The translations under genes were made by a program, and so were the position numbers. 64,000 bases of DNA from positions 434,001 to 498,000 of the forward strand of contig NZ_ALWO02000023.1 in NCBI RefSeq assembly GCF_000295935.2, written 5' to 3'. The DNA is from Indibacter alkaliphilus LW1. Its GTDB lineage: Bacteria; Bacteroidota; Bacteroidia; Cytophagales; Cyclobacteriaceae. The notes under the pieces were generated by a model, which was not told the DNA's origin, searched no databases, and saw only the letters and a program-made list of their open reading frames with translations. Position 1 is the first letter of the stretch. Every line of letters begins with the position of its first letter. This document shows, piece after piece, positions 51,169 through 59,744 of the stretch.

Positions 51169-52653
51169 TTACCAGTATTTTGCAGGTTCATCTTTTTCGG
51201 GCAATGAATTCTTAATGAACTCCCTGATATCATCATTGGCATTTTTAAGATCTTCTGCTCTCAGATACATCATGTGTCCACTTCTATAACCCTTGAAAAA
51301 CATTCTGTCCTGAAGTTTACCAAGGGGATCCATTTGCCACATATTGTATTTAGCATTAAAGTAATCTGTTCCTCCATCAAAATAACCGGATTGTGTCATT
51401 ACGTGAAGGTAAGGGTTCTGAAGCATGGACTGTGCTAGCTGATTACCTGTATTGTCATTACTTCTATCCCATGGTCTTACCGGACCAAATAAGTAGTAAG
51501 TCAAATCTGTATCATACTTGAGTACATTTTTAGCATAATAATTCATGGCAGGAGAGAAAGCATGGTTCCATGCAGTCAAAGCAGGGTCATAATCATAGCG
51601 ATCTCCTGCATCCGTTTGGTCAATACCCCTATAGCGACTATCCAATCTTCCAACAGTCAATCCTTTATCTCTCATCAATTCTTTCCAATAAAAACTGGTC
51701 GGAACAGCAAGTCCGTGCTGAAGAAATACTTCCTCCTTGATTCCAGAGTAGTAGGCCATTTTTTTAGCAATTGCTTTCCTTTCTGCAGCGTCTAGCGAAC
51801 CTCCTTTTGCAATAGCTGGCAAGACAGTTTCCAAAGTGTATTTCTCCACCTCAGGAAGAATGTCATCCAGATCTTTAGATTGCAGATCGGAAGGAAGCAC
51901 TTCATGATACCATGCTGTGGCAGCAAAATATGGCAAATAGTTCGCCTTGGCCACGGGCCCACTTCTATCCAAACCCAATCCGGTAGGAGACACAAGAATC
52001 ACTCCGTTGAAATACATCCAATGGGAATTTTGAAGCTCGTGAACAAGTCCGGAAACCCTTGTTGTACCATAGCTTTCCCCGATCAGATATTTTGGAGATT
52101 GCCACCTGTTTTGTCTGGTCACAAAAGTTTTGACCCAATCGGCCAGATACTTGATATCAGCGTTGACACCGAAAAAAGTTGATCTGTCTACTTCCTTATC
52201 TACAATTCTTGAATAACCGGTATTAACCGGGTCGATGTAAATGATATCAGCTGCATCAAGAATAGAGTGAGGATTTCTTTTTACCCCATACGGCTGTAAT
52301 GGATAACCTTCCTCATCAATGTTCAGCACATATGGACCAGTATACGCCAAATGCATCCAAAGTGATCCGGAACCCGGTCCTCCATTAAAGGAAAAAACCA
52401 AAGGTCTGGTGCTTTTATCTGAAACATCGGTACGCTCATAGTAAGTAAAAAAAAGACTTGCAATAGGCTTTCCGTCCTCATCCCAAACAGGCATCGTTCC
52501 TGCTGTAGCTTTGTATGGCACTTTGGTGCCATTGATTGTTGCTTCCCCATTGGTGACAGAGGAAGATTCCACCTTTATTTCCCGTTCTTCCTGTGCCATG
52601 GAACCCATGGAGAAAAGGCAGCAAAAGAGTAGTATTAGTTTAAAGTTTCTCAT
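51169..52653 (-). CDS. Secreted S10-family serine carboxypeptidase (copy 2)
   Basis: A 494-residue exported S10 enzyme, paralogous to the one at 39989-41521. A signal peptide covers residues 1-20 (ILLFCCLFSMGSMAQ). The active-site parts are FNGGPGSGSLWMH (about 89-101), Ser194 in GESYGTTR, Asp426 in SGYFDGGTDY and His460 in RSGHMMY. The two copies share the whole domain order and the strings IDPVNTGYSR / IDPIETGYSR and VRPWDRSN / VRPWNYNN, but differ considerably elsewhere, so they are old duplicates. It has its own terminator and is separated from the BNR gene by 362 bases, so it is probably transcribed separately while serving the same peptide-degrading locus. Confidence 0.93.
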   Translation of the reverse strand: MRNFKLILLFCCLFSMGSMAQEEREIKVESSSVTNGEATINGTKVPYKATAGTMPVWDEDGKPIASLFFTYYERTDVSDKSTRPLVFSFNGGPGSGSLWMHLAYTGPYVLNIDEEGYPLQPYGVKRNPHSILDAADIIYIDPVNTGYSRIVDKEVDRSTFFGVNADIKYLADWVKTFVTRQNRWQSPKYLIGESYGTTRVSGLVHELQNSHWMYFNGVILVSPTGLGLDRSGPVAKANYLPYFAATAWYHEVLPSDLQSKDLDDILPEVEKYTLETVLPAIAKGGSLDAAERKAIAKKMAYYSGIKEEVFLQHGLAVPTSFYWKELMRDKGLTVGRLDSRYRGIDQTDAGDRYDYDPALTAWNHAFSPAMNYYAKNVLKYDTDLTYYLFGPVRPWDRSNDNTGNQLAQSMLQNPYLHVMTQSGYFDGGTDYFNAKYNMWQMDPLGKLQDRMFFKGYRSGHMMYLRAEDLKNANDDIREFIKNSLPEKDEPAKYW

Positions 52654-52943
52654 AGTTGAAATTTTTGGTTAGCGTTCAACTAAGTTGGAGCTTAATGTTT
52701 CCCTAGGCAGGTAATATTATATTTATCTTGCTTTAAGATTGATGAATGGGCTTTTCCTTTGGTCCTTGGTCCAGCCTTGATTTTGGATTTAAAGTATTTT
52801 CAGAAAAATATTTCAAAAGAAATTTTATCAGGTATGGTTTTTGAATTCTTAGTGGTTGAAAATTTATCAATAAAAAAAGGTGTATTTACAGGACATTTTC
52901 GGAAGAATTGCGTCTAAATAAAGAACATCAATTTTCCCAAGCT

Positions 52944-53378
52944 ATGAAAAAAATATACCTACTTCCGGTTTTTGCAATTTTCTGGTTTTTGCACTCCTGC
53001 GCTGAACAGGATAGTTTTGTAGTTATGGATGAAAAAGAAACATTGGAAGGAACTTTCCAACGCATTGTTGATGGGGAAGCAGGAGCTATTTCCGAAGTTA
53101 CCATTAAGTTGAATGATGGAAAATGGGAAGGTAACAGTTCTGTTTCAAGGTATCCTGCACTTTGTAAAGGAAATTACACTTTGGAGGATAGTAAAATCAA
53201 CTTTGAGAATGAATGTATGTGGACTGCTGATTTTGATTGGACATTGATATTGAATGGCACTTTTACTGTTTTATTTTCTGATGATTCAATGATTTGGGAA
53301 AAAGTAACAGGCGAAGTCAACCAGGTAATTGACCGTTATTCTTTTCCAAAGAACTCAAATAATTCTTTGACTAAGTAA
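52944..53378 (+). CDS. Lipoprotein of unknown function
   Basis: A 144-residue predicted lipoprotein when started at the ATG at 52944: KKIYLLPVFAIFWFLHSCAE, lipobox Cys near residue 19. A frame upstream to 52908 starts with a non-ATG codon and is not needed. The mature part looks like an all-beta barrel or lipocalin-like fold (DEKETLEGTFQRIVDGEAGA, VTIKLNDGKWEGNS, YPALCKGNYTLEDSKINFEN). Two Cys (CKGN and ECMW) might form a disulfide. No family was recognised. It converges on hmuY and shares a strong terminator. Confidence 0.7.
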   Translation: MKKIYLLPVFAIFWFLHSCAEQDSFVVMDEKETLEGTFQRIVDGEAGAISEVTIKLNDGKWEGNSSVSRYPALCKGNYTLEDSKINFENECMWTADFDWTLILNGTFTVLFSDDSMIWEKVTGEVNQVIDRYSFPKNSNNSLTK

Positions 53379-53398
53379 AACATTCAATCCTAAAAAAT

Positions 53399-53434
53399 AA
53401 AACCCCTGCCAGAAATTAATTTGGCAGGGGTTTT
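53399..53434. terminator. Bidirectional terminator between lipoprotein gene and hmuY
   Basis: AAAACCCCTGCCA pairs perfectly with TGGCAGGGGTTTT around a 10-base loop, with A and T tracts; it ends both the plus-strand lipoprotein and the minus-strand heme operon. Confidence 0.93.
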
Positions 53435-53444
53435 ACTTTTTGAA

Positions 53445-54506
53445 TTACTGGACCAGAGCATATTCCAAAGAAGGTCGTCCCCTCTCTCCTCCTGTTGTCA
53501 AACTCAAAAATCTCAGCTTATAAACGTTCCCTTGGGTATCCTTGAGAATGTAATAACGGTCTTCCCTTACTGCCGGGGAAGAATTGGGACCTCCTCCTGC
53601 TCTCCAAGATGAACCGATTGTCAACCTATCATTGCTATTGAAAGTGATGGACGAAATATTGGGTTCAGAAAATTCCTCATAAGCAATGTCATCTTCCATC
53701 ACTACTCCAGCTTCCACACCGCCATAGATATTATGGTATACAAGATCTTGGAAAAAGTAACCCAAAGTTTCATTAGTAGCCTGTGGAAATGGTGTGGAAG
53801 AAGTGCCCGCAGTCCAGACAAAATCCCAATTTCCTTTCTGAGGTTCTACTTCCACTGTTCCATGATCCAATGAGTAATACACAAAGTTGAAATCCTGGGT
53901 CTTTGAAATTTCTACTGTAGTTACCTCATTGGAAGATACTGGAGCAAACTGCAATACATAGCGGTCACCGGAACGAAAAACTTTTACCTTATGCCAATCC
54001 CTGTCCTCAACCCCACTGTTGCCACGTTGATATACAAAGACACTGGCCTCAGCCTCTGAACTTCCTATGGTTCCTAAAGCCGTACCATTTTGAATAGGGT
54101 TTTTTGGATCATCGACATACAAAATACTGTTCATGTTATTAAAGTCAAGTACCAAAGTTCCGGATGTCCTCAAATTTTCTAAGTAATCGTTTTCCAGTTC
54201 TTCAAAGGAAGTGAAATCTGTTTCGTATGCCATTGCACCAGTTGTCCCGTTAATCAAAACTTTGAATTCTGAACCATTGGAAAATGCCAAATCCCATGAC
54301 TCCCGACTTATTGTAGTCTGCGTTTCATTGCTCAACTTTACAAATGCCATGTTGGGAAAAGTACTCCCGCCACCGTTGATTTCCATAAAAGCATCTTCCA
54401 CAGGTGGTGTTTCCACTATTGGATCATTTTCTTCGGCACAGGAAGTGAAAATTCCCGCAGCAAAGAGGGCTGTAACACCCATTTTCAAACTTGTCAATTT
54501 GTTCAT
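53445..54506 (-). CDS. hmuY: HmuY-family heme-binding lipoprotein
   Basis: A 353-residue outer-membrane lipoprotein with signal ending in FTSCAEEN. HmuY-family features are FPNMAFVKLSNETQTTISRE and SWDLAFSN (about residues 69-76), followed by YETDFTSFEEL and GNWDFVWTAG (about 227-236) and ITFNSNDRLTIGSSWR near the end. HmuY of Porphyromonas gingivalis binds heme and passes it to the receptor HmuR. This copy is longer than P. gingivalis HmuY (about 216 residues), with what looks like two WD-type halves. It is the last gene of the heme operon, 21 bases after the receptor gene. Heme ligands cannot be chosen by eye. Confidence 0.85.
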   Translation of the reverse strand: MNKLTSLKMGVTALFAAGIFTSCAEENDPIVETPPVEDAFMEINGGGSTFPNMAFVKLSNETQTTISRESWDLAFSNGSEFKVLINGTTGAMAYETDFTSFEELENDYLENLRTSGTLVLDFNNMNSILYVDDPKNPIQNGTALGTIGSSEAEASVFVYQRGNSGVEDRDWHKVKVFRSGDRYVLQFAPVSSNEVTTVEISKTQDFNFVYYSLDHGTVEVEPQKGNWDFVWTAGTSSTPFPQATNETLGYFFQDLVYHNIYGGVEAGVVMEDDIAYEEFSEPNISSITFNSNDRLTIGSSWRAGGGPNSSPAVREDRYYILKDTQGNVYKLRFLSLTTGGERGRPSLEYALVQ

Positions 54507-54527
54507 AATTAAATTTGTTTAGGTATA

Positions 54528-56792
54528 TTATTTAGATAGTTGGTAGGTAATTCCCAGAAAATAGGATCGCCCGTACCCCATAGGCCTTTGAGGTCCACCT
54601 CCATGTGCCCCACCTGAAGTTGCCGTGCTTTGAATATTGGTCAAGTTCATGAGGTTCCGGATTCCAGTCTGTAATTGAAGTGATTTTCCAAAGTCCTTTC
54701 TAAAAGTCAGATCCATCCAATGAAACCCGTCTATTTGAATGGCGTTTGGAATCAACTCTCTATCAGGTGACATGACCATCTCAAAACCTGGGAGTGCTCC
54801 TGTGTATTTATAAAAGAGGCTGATGTAGGTATCAATGCTTTTAAATTTATAATCCACATTTGCATTGAATTCATTGGAAAAAAGCATCTCTGGCAGGTTT
54901 TGACTATCAGTGGATATCCTATTATACCTGCCTATTCGGGCAAATCCCAGATTCGCATTCCAATCTTTTACCCTGATGCGATGATTAAAGGATAGCCCCA
55001 TAGTCTTAAATTCCTCTACATTGAATAAGGTGGTAATACGGGGATCTGTTGGATCAAGGCTATAGGCAATCTGATCACTTACCTCATTGTAAAAGCCTGT
55101 TAAAACTGCTCCATATTGAAATACTTTCCCCTCCAATGGCTCAAGATTAAGTGAAGTATTAAAACTATGGGAAGTTTCAGGCCTTAAATCCGGATTTCCG
55201 CGAATAGAGTGACTGGCATCAAAAAAATCAAAATAGAGTTCTCTGATAGAAGGGGCTCTGAAGCCTTTAGCATAAGCTGCTCTCAAATCTAGTCTTTTTC
55301 CCAATGCCAGCTTGGTATTGATCGAGGGGATCACAGGCGGGGCTTCATAGGCGGAATTATAAGCTCTTCTCAGACCTGGTCTAAGTCTTAATTTATCTTT
55401 GATAGAAATCTCACTGGAAAGGAAAAAAGCATAATCCTGTATTCCTTCATTGTTCGATATTCTGTCTCCTACCCCATTTTCAGTATTGATATCAATACCG
55501 GGCTGTAAATTGAAAGTCTTAGAAATAGACCAGAGGCCAGTAGCTCTTACGGTTAAACCGTTGTATTGCAGTGAGCCTTGTGCATTGGGTGCGTTTGAAA
55601 GGCTTGTTTCGGCAGTTCTTTGGTTGGTAATCCATGTTACAGTTTCCCTTGAGTAATCTGTATAAGCAGCCTGAATTGAAGCCTTGAATTTTTCAGAAGC
55701 ATCCAACCTACCTTGGAATCTGTGCATCAATCTTGAGGTCTGAAATTCCCTGTCAATGTTTTCTATCCTGTTTTCCGGACCAAAAGAGAAAATAGTCTCT
55801 TCGAGTACGTCTAATGAGTAGTCCAATTCCCAGTTTCCTTTTTGAAATCCGAGGAATGCAGTTCCAATGTTTTGGTTTTTGGGAAGCCATTCAAATTGCC
55901 TCCCGGTAAAACTTCCTTTCCAGCCTCCAAATCTATTTTGGGTAAAAGACGCACCAAAACTCCAGGGGCCAGCTGTTCTATATTGTCCTTGTATGCTCCT
56001 AATGTGGTTACCAGCTCCTGAAAATGCCGAATACGAATTGCCAACAGTCTCCTCCTGCATTCTCGCTGAAATATCATAACCCTGGGTATTTGTTCCTCTT
56101 TTTGTAATGATATTGATCACACCTGCTAGGGCATCAGCACCATACATGACTGACATTGGGCCCTCAATGATTTCGATCTTTTCAATTTGATTGATATCGA
56201 TCTGATTGATATTGATTTCATTGGATACCCCCTGACGTCCAACCATAGGAACCCCATCAATAAGCACTTTAACGTTTTGCCCTGACATACCCAACATTTC
56301 AAGATTACTGCCTCCCAAGGCATTGTCCTGAGAAAACCTGATCCCTAATTCTGTATTGAGTACTTCCTGAATATTTCCAGCGGCCCTTTTTTCAATCGTT
56401 TCTCTACCAATTGACCTAACTTGATATACAGATTGCCTTGCTGACTGGGCTTCAAAATTACCCGTGATGACTACCTCTTCTAAAGAAGATATGTCTTCAA
56501 GAAGCACTATGCTGATGAACTCCTCTTCCAATGTTGCAACTACACTCTGGGTTTTGTAGCCCATAGCCTGAGCTTGTAGCATGCACTCAGAGCTGACCAA
56601 CTGAATCTCAAAACGACCCTGATCATCAGCAACAGCCCCTTTACCATCTGAAGAACTTATAGTAGCAAAAGGTACAGGATTGCCTTGGATGTCCTTAACC
56701 TCCCCTTTTATACCCTTGGCCAGCAGACTTAAGGAAATCAAGGAAAAAGACACACACAAGAAGATGGTTTTATTAAGACTAATTCTAAACAT
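54528..56792 (-). CDS. hmuR: TonB-dependent heme receptor (HmuR-like)
   Basis: A 754-residue outer-membrane receptor if started at the ATG at 56792, which gives a signal peptide (NKTIFLCVSFSLISLSLLAK); an in-frame start farther upstream would overlap the HemS gene. A carboxypeptidase-regulatory-like domain (GIKGEVKDIQGNPVPFATIS) is followed by the plug (about residues 110-230): IQEVLNTELGIRFSQDNALG, VKVLIDGVPMVGRQG and MSVMYGADALAGVINIITKR. The remaining barrel has 22 predicted strands with FRAPSIRELYFDFFDASHSI (about 510-529), resembling the FRAP/NPNL-type region of heme receptors. It is placed between hemS and hmuY. Heme specificity is inferred from the operon. Confidence 0.9.
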   Translation of the reverse strand: MFRISLNKTIFLCVSFSLISLSLLAKGIKGEVKDIQGNPVPFATISSSDGKGAVADDQGRFEIQLVSSECMLQAQAMGYKTQSVVATLEEEFISIVLLEDISSLEEVVITGNFEAQSARQSVYQVRSIGRETIEKRAAGNIQEVLNTELGIRFSQDNALGGSNLEMLGMSGQNVKVLIDGVPMVGRQGVSNEININQIDINQIEKIEIIEGPMSVMYGADALAGVINIITKRGTNTQGYDISARMQEETVGNSYSAFSGAGNHIRSIQGQYRTAGPWSFGASFTQNRFGGWKGSFTGRQFEWLPKNQNIGTAFLGFQKGNWELDYSLDVLEETIFSFGPENRIENIDREFQTSRLMHRFQGRLDASEKFKASIQAAYTDYSRETVTWITNQRTAETSLSNAPNAQGSLQYNGLTVRATGLWSISKTFNLQPGIDINTENGVGDRISNNEGIQDYAFFLSSEISIKDKLRLRPGLRRAYNSAYEAPPVIPSINTKLALGKRLDLRAAYAKGFRAPSIRELYFDFFDASHSIRGNPDLRPETSHSFNTSLNLEPLEGKVFQYGAVLTGFYNEVSDQIAYSLDPTDPRITTLFNVEEFKTMGLSFNHRIRVKDWNANLGFARIGRYNRISTDSQNLPEMLFSNEFNANVDYKFKSIDTYISLFYKYTGALPGFEMVMSPDRELIPNAIQIDGFHWMDLTFRKDFGKSLQLQTGIRNLMNLTNIQSTATSGGAHGGGPQRPMGYGRSYFLGITYQLSK

Positions 56793-56806
56793 TGTTTTAA
56801 AATTTT

Positions 56807-56830
56807 TTGGGGGCTCAATTAGCCCCCCAA
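56807..56830 (-). promoter_or_regulatory. GC-rich intercistronic hairpin between hemS and hmuR
   Basis: TTGGGGGCT pairs with AGCCCCCCAA around CAATT (one extra C). On the minus strand it is followed by AAAAAA, not a T-tract, so it is not a standard terminator; it may protect or process the message between the importer and receptor genes. Confidence 0.55.
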
Positions 56831-56835
56831 AGGCA

Positions 56836-57879
56836 TCAAAGATTATCAACCAATTCTTTCCATTGAGGAAGTTGGGCCAATCCGGGTTTTCTTAATCCGA
56901 AGAATTGAGCAATCATCTCACCAGATTCATCAAATAATTCTACTGAGGAAACCAATCCATCAGCTGTGTTTTTATGAACCACAAAAGCTTTTGCTATTTT
57001 GTTTTCATCCAAATGCATATTAAAATCAGGATCAAGAACATTTAACCAATCACCCATTTGACGGATTGTCCTTACTTTACCTTGATGAATTTGTATGTTT
57101 CCCCTATTCCCCGCAAAAATCATGATGGGCAATTTGCTTACTGCTGCTTTATCCAGAATTTTCCTCGCTGAAAGTCTATCAATTTCATAGGCCCATTTGT
57201 CATCGATCCATTTGACAGCATCCAATCTGGAGACTTTATATTTTCTCAGCATTCCAAAGAAATCATGGGTGTCTTTCATATTTTCCCAATCATGGGTGAA
57301 TGACGCTAAATCAATATCTTCCGCATTAGTTGGTTCTGGAATTGATTCAATTTCCAGTTCTGGAGATTGATATGCTGCAGCATATTGAAATACAAATTCT
57401 TCATAAGCCTGAATATTGGACTTCTCCTGTAAATAAACCTTAAGAATTGCTTCTCCGGCTTTATCAAAAAACTGAAGGCTTCTCATGGTACCTCTAGGAG
57501 TATCCTGAACAACCGAAAAACCAAACTTCCAGGAAGAAAAAAAGATCCTCTGTTCAATTGGCCCAATTACGGTAGCTACCTCATTGGGTGCAGTTCCATG
57601 AATTTCAATTTTCTGAAAATTCCCTTTATGTTCGAGTACACATCCATCATTCCTGGTTAAGGCCATTACCTTCCCAAGTTTTTTGAAGGCGTTCAGCATT
57701 TCTGACCAGCTACCTTCCAGTCTGGTAACTCCTTCTCCTAGCTGCGTGGCTAATAGTTCGGCTTCTGGGACCCCCAATGTGTGGGCCGCATCTCTGATCC
57801 TCATTTTTGGATTATCTCTTTTAAGATTCTCCCAAGAGTTTTTGAGGGATTGCAGGTTGTCGGTTGCAGTTGATTCCAT
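56836..57879 (-). CDS. hemS: HemS/ChuS-family heme utilisation protein
   Basis: A 347-residue cytoplasmic protein of the HemS/ChuS/HmuS family with two homologous halves (about residues 20-170 and 190-340). Each half shows the family string: GKVMALTRNDGCVLEHKGNF (about 69-88) with HGTAPNEVATVIGPIEQRIFF, and LPIMIFAGNRGNIQIHQGKV with GDWLNVLDPDFNMHLDENKI. The family binds imported heme and in several bacteria breaks the ring or hands heme on. In the ring-cleaving ChuS the heme ligand is a His in the C-terminal half; here NIQIHQGKV (about residue 259) is a candidate. It lies 4 bases after hmuV, inside the same operon. Confidence 0.9.
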   Translation of the reverse strand: MESTATDNLQSLKNSWENLKRDNPKMRIRDAAHTLGVPEAELLATQLGEGVTRLEGSWSEMLNAFKKLGKVMALTRNDGCVLEHKGNFQKIEIHGTAPNEVATVIGPIEQRIFFSSWKFGFSVVQDTPRGTMRSLQFFDKAGEAILKVYLQEKSNIQAYEEFVFQYAAAYQSPELEIESIPEPTNAEDIDLASFTHDWENMKDTHDFFGMLRKYKVSRLDAVKWIDDKWAYEIDRLSARKILDKAAVSKLPIMIFAGNRGNIQIHQGKVRTIRQMGDWLNVLDPDFNMHLDENKIAKAFVVHKNTADGLVSSVELFDESGEMIAQFFGLRKPGLAQLPQWKELVDNL

Positions 57880-57883
57880 GATT

Positions 57884-58681
57884 TTATGCTTGTTTGATTT
57901 GATTATTTATATTTTTAAATGGTACACTTTGAATTATTGTTGGTCTTTGATCATCACCATGATATACTTCAATGGGGTGGTCAAAAACTTGCATTAGCTT
58001 ATCTGCATTCATTACTTCTTGAGTATTTCCCTGAAATAGGATATGACCCTTTTTCATCAAAATAACCTGATCAGCATAATTTGCAGCCAAATTCAGGTCA
58101 TGGAGTATGGCAAGCACACCTATGTTTCTTTCTTTTATTTTTTGAATAATGGAAAGCACATGATGCTGCAGTGCAATATCCATACTTGAAGTAGGTTCAT
58201 CAAGAAGCAGATATCGTGGAAATGGCTTTTTCTCCCAAATCTGGGTCAGCACTCTTGCCAATTGAACTCTTTGCTTTTCTCCACCGGAAAGATTTCCGTA
58301 AAGACTATCCCTGAGTTCCCAAGTGTGGGTTTGCTCCATTACTTCTTGCAAAAGTTCGGAACTGTATTTTCTCAAAGACAGCAAGCCCAATTCAACCACC
58401 TCCAAAACGGAAAACGGGAAAGTCAGTGAACTATGTTGTGGCATAACCGAGCGCACTTGTGCAAGTTGTCTGTTTTTGAACTGACCCAATGATCTTCCAT
58501 TGTAACTTACCTTTCCATGTTTGCACGATTGCTCGCCAGACAAAACTTTGAACAAACTTGATTTCCCGGCACCGTTTGGACCGAGAATGACTGTCAATTC
58601 ACCAGGCTTCAAAATCATAGAAGCTTTATCTACGATAGGCCTGTTTTGAATACAAAAGTGAATGTCATGTGCCTGTAACAT
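57884..58681 (-). CDS. hmuV: Heme ABC transporter ATP-binding protein
   Basis: A 265-residue ABC ATPase. Walker A is GPNGAGKSS (residues 34-42), the Q-loop PQHSS near 81-85, the signature LSGGEKQ at 131-137, and Walker B LLLDEPTSS (158-166, Glu162 catalytic). HDLNLAANYADQ (about 194-205) has the H-switch. HmuV-family proteins drive heme import through HmuU. It begins one base after the hmuU stop and ends 4 bases before hemS, so all are co-transcribed. Confidence 0.95.
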   Translation of the reverse strand: MLQAHDIHFCIQNRPIVDKASMILKPGELTVILGPNGAGKSSLFKVLSGEQSCKHGKVSYNGRSLGQFKNRQLAQVRSVMPQHSSLTFPFSVLEVVELGLLSLRKYSSELLQEVMEQTHTWELRDSLYGNLSGGEKQRVQLARVLTQIWEKKPFPRYLLLDEPTSSMDIALQHHVLSIIQKIKERNIGVLAILHDLNLAANYADQVILMKKGHILFQGNTQEVMNADKLMQVFDHPIEVYHGDDQRPTIIQSVPFKNINNQIKQA

Positions 58682-58682
58682 A

Positions 58683-59744
58683 TTATGATCTGATTTTTTT
58701 GAAATTAATGATCAACCAAATAAAGAATGGTGCTCCTAGTATCGCAGTGATGATGCCTATTGGAAGTTCAGCCGGCACCACCAATGTTCGGGCAAGTATG
58801 TCAGCAAGGCTCAGTAAAATAGCACCCAGAAGAAAAGATGCCGGAAGTACCAATTTATGATCAGCTCCATAAAGCAACCGGATTAAATGGGGCACTATCA
58901 AGCCCACAAATCCAATTGTTCCTGTCAGTGAAACAGCTGTACCTACAATCAATGCAGAAGAAAAAAGAAGAATATACTTAACCACCTGAACATTTACGCC
59001 CATGTGAAAGGCTTCATTCTCCCCTATTGCCAATGCATTAAGCTGCCTGTATTGACTTAATATTAGTCCTATAGGTCCTAGAACAAAAAGAAAACAAACT
59101 CCAACTTTTTGCCAATTGGCACCACCTACATCCCCAAGACTCCAAAATGTAAAATTCCGAAGTGCCGCATCATCAGCATAAAATATTACAAGTCCAATCA
59201 ATGCACCTGACAAGGCATTCAGTGCCACCCCAGCCAAAATCAAAAGTGAGATATCCGTCTTCCCGGATTGACTTGCCAGTTTGTAGACCAGAAATGTATT
59301 CAACAGTCCACCTAGAAATGCAAAAAAAGGAAGCCCTACAGCACCGAAATAAGATAGAAAAGGCAAACTGCTTCCAAAAACGATAAATATAACTGCAAAC
59401 AAAGCTCCACCACTACTGACCCCGATGAGACCGGGTTCTACCAAAGGATTTCTAAACAAGCCTTGCAAAGCTGCACCTGAAAGCCCTAGCCCTCCTCCGA
59501 CTATCATAGCCAAAAGGACTCTAGGTAAACGAATACCCAACAAAACTTTGGATTCTTGATAGGTAAACTCACCAGTAGGCAAACCAATGGCATCAAAAAT
59601 GACAAAAATAACCTTGGAAGAAGAGATCGGAAATGCCCCCATGGAAAGCGAAAGGATCAATACACCGACTAAGGATAGCGTCAGGACGCCTAACACCATG
59701 AGTTGCTTTTTATCCTTTTGATATGTAAGTGTCAGGGTAGACAT
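58683..59744 (-). CDS. hmuU: Heme ABC transporter permease (FecCD family)
   Basis: A 353-residue inner-membrane permease of the BtuC/FecCD family with about ten transmembrane helices. Typical strings are GIRLPRVLLAMIVGGGLGLS (about residues 69-88), GAALQGLFRNPLVEPGLIGVS (about 89-108), GTIGFVGLIVPHLIRLLYGA (about 270-290) and PAELPIGIITAILGAPFFIW (about 321-340). It forms the channel for heme with HmuV and receives it from HmuT. Its ATG overlaps the hmuT stop by one base, and it is followed after one base by hmuV. Confidence 0.95.
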   Translation of the reverse strand: MSTLTLTYQKDKKQLMVLGVLTLSLVGVLILSLSMGAFPISSSKVIFVIFDAIGLPTGEFTYQESKVLLGIRLPRVLLAMIVGGGLGLSGAALQGLFRNPLVEPGLIGVSSGGALFAVIFIVFGSSLPFLSYFGAVGLPFFAFLGGLLNTFLVYKLASQSGKTDISLLILAGVALNALSGALIGLVIFYADDAALRNFTFWSLGDVGGANWQKVGVCFLFVLGPIGLILSQYRQLNALAIGENEAFHMGVNVQVVKYILLFSSALIVGTAVSLTGTIGFVGLIVPHLIRLLYGADHKLVLPASFLLGAILLSLADILARTLVVPAELPIGIITAILGAPFFIWLIINFKKIRS

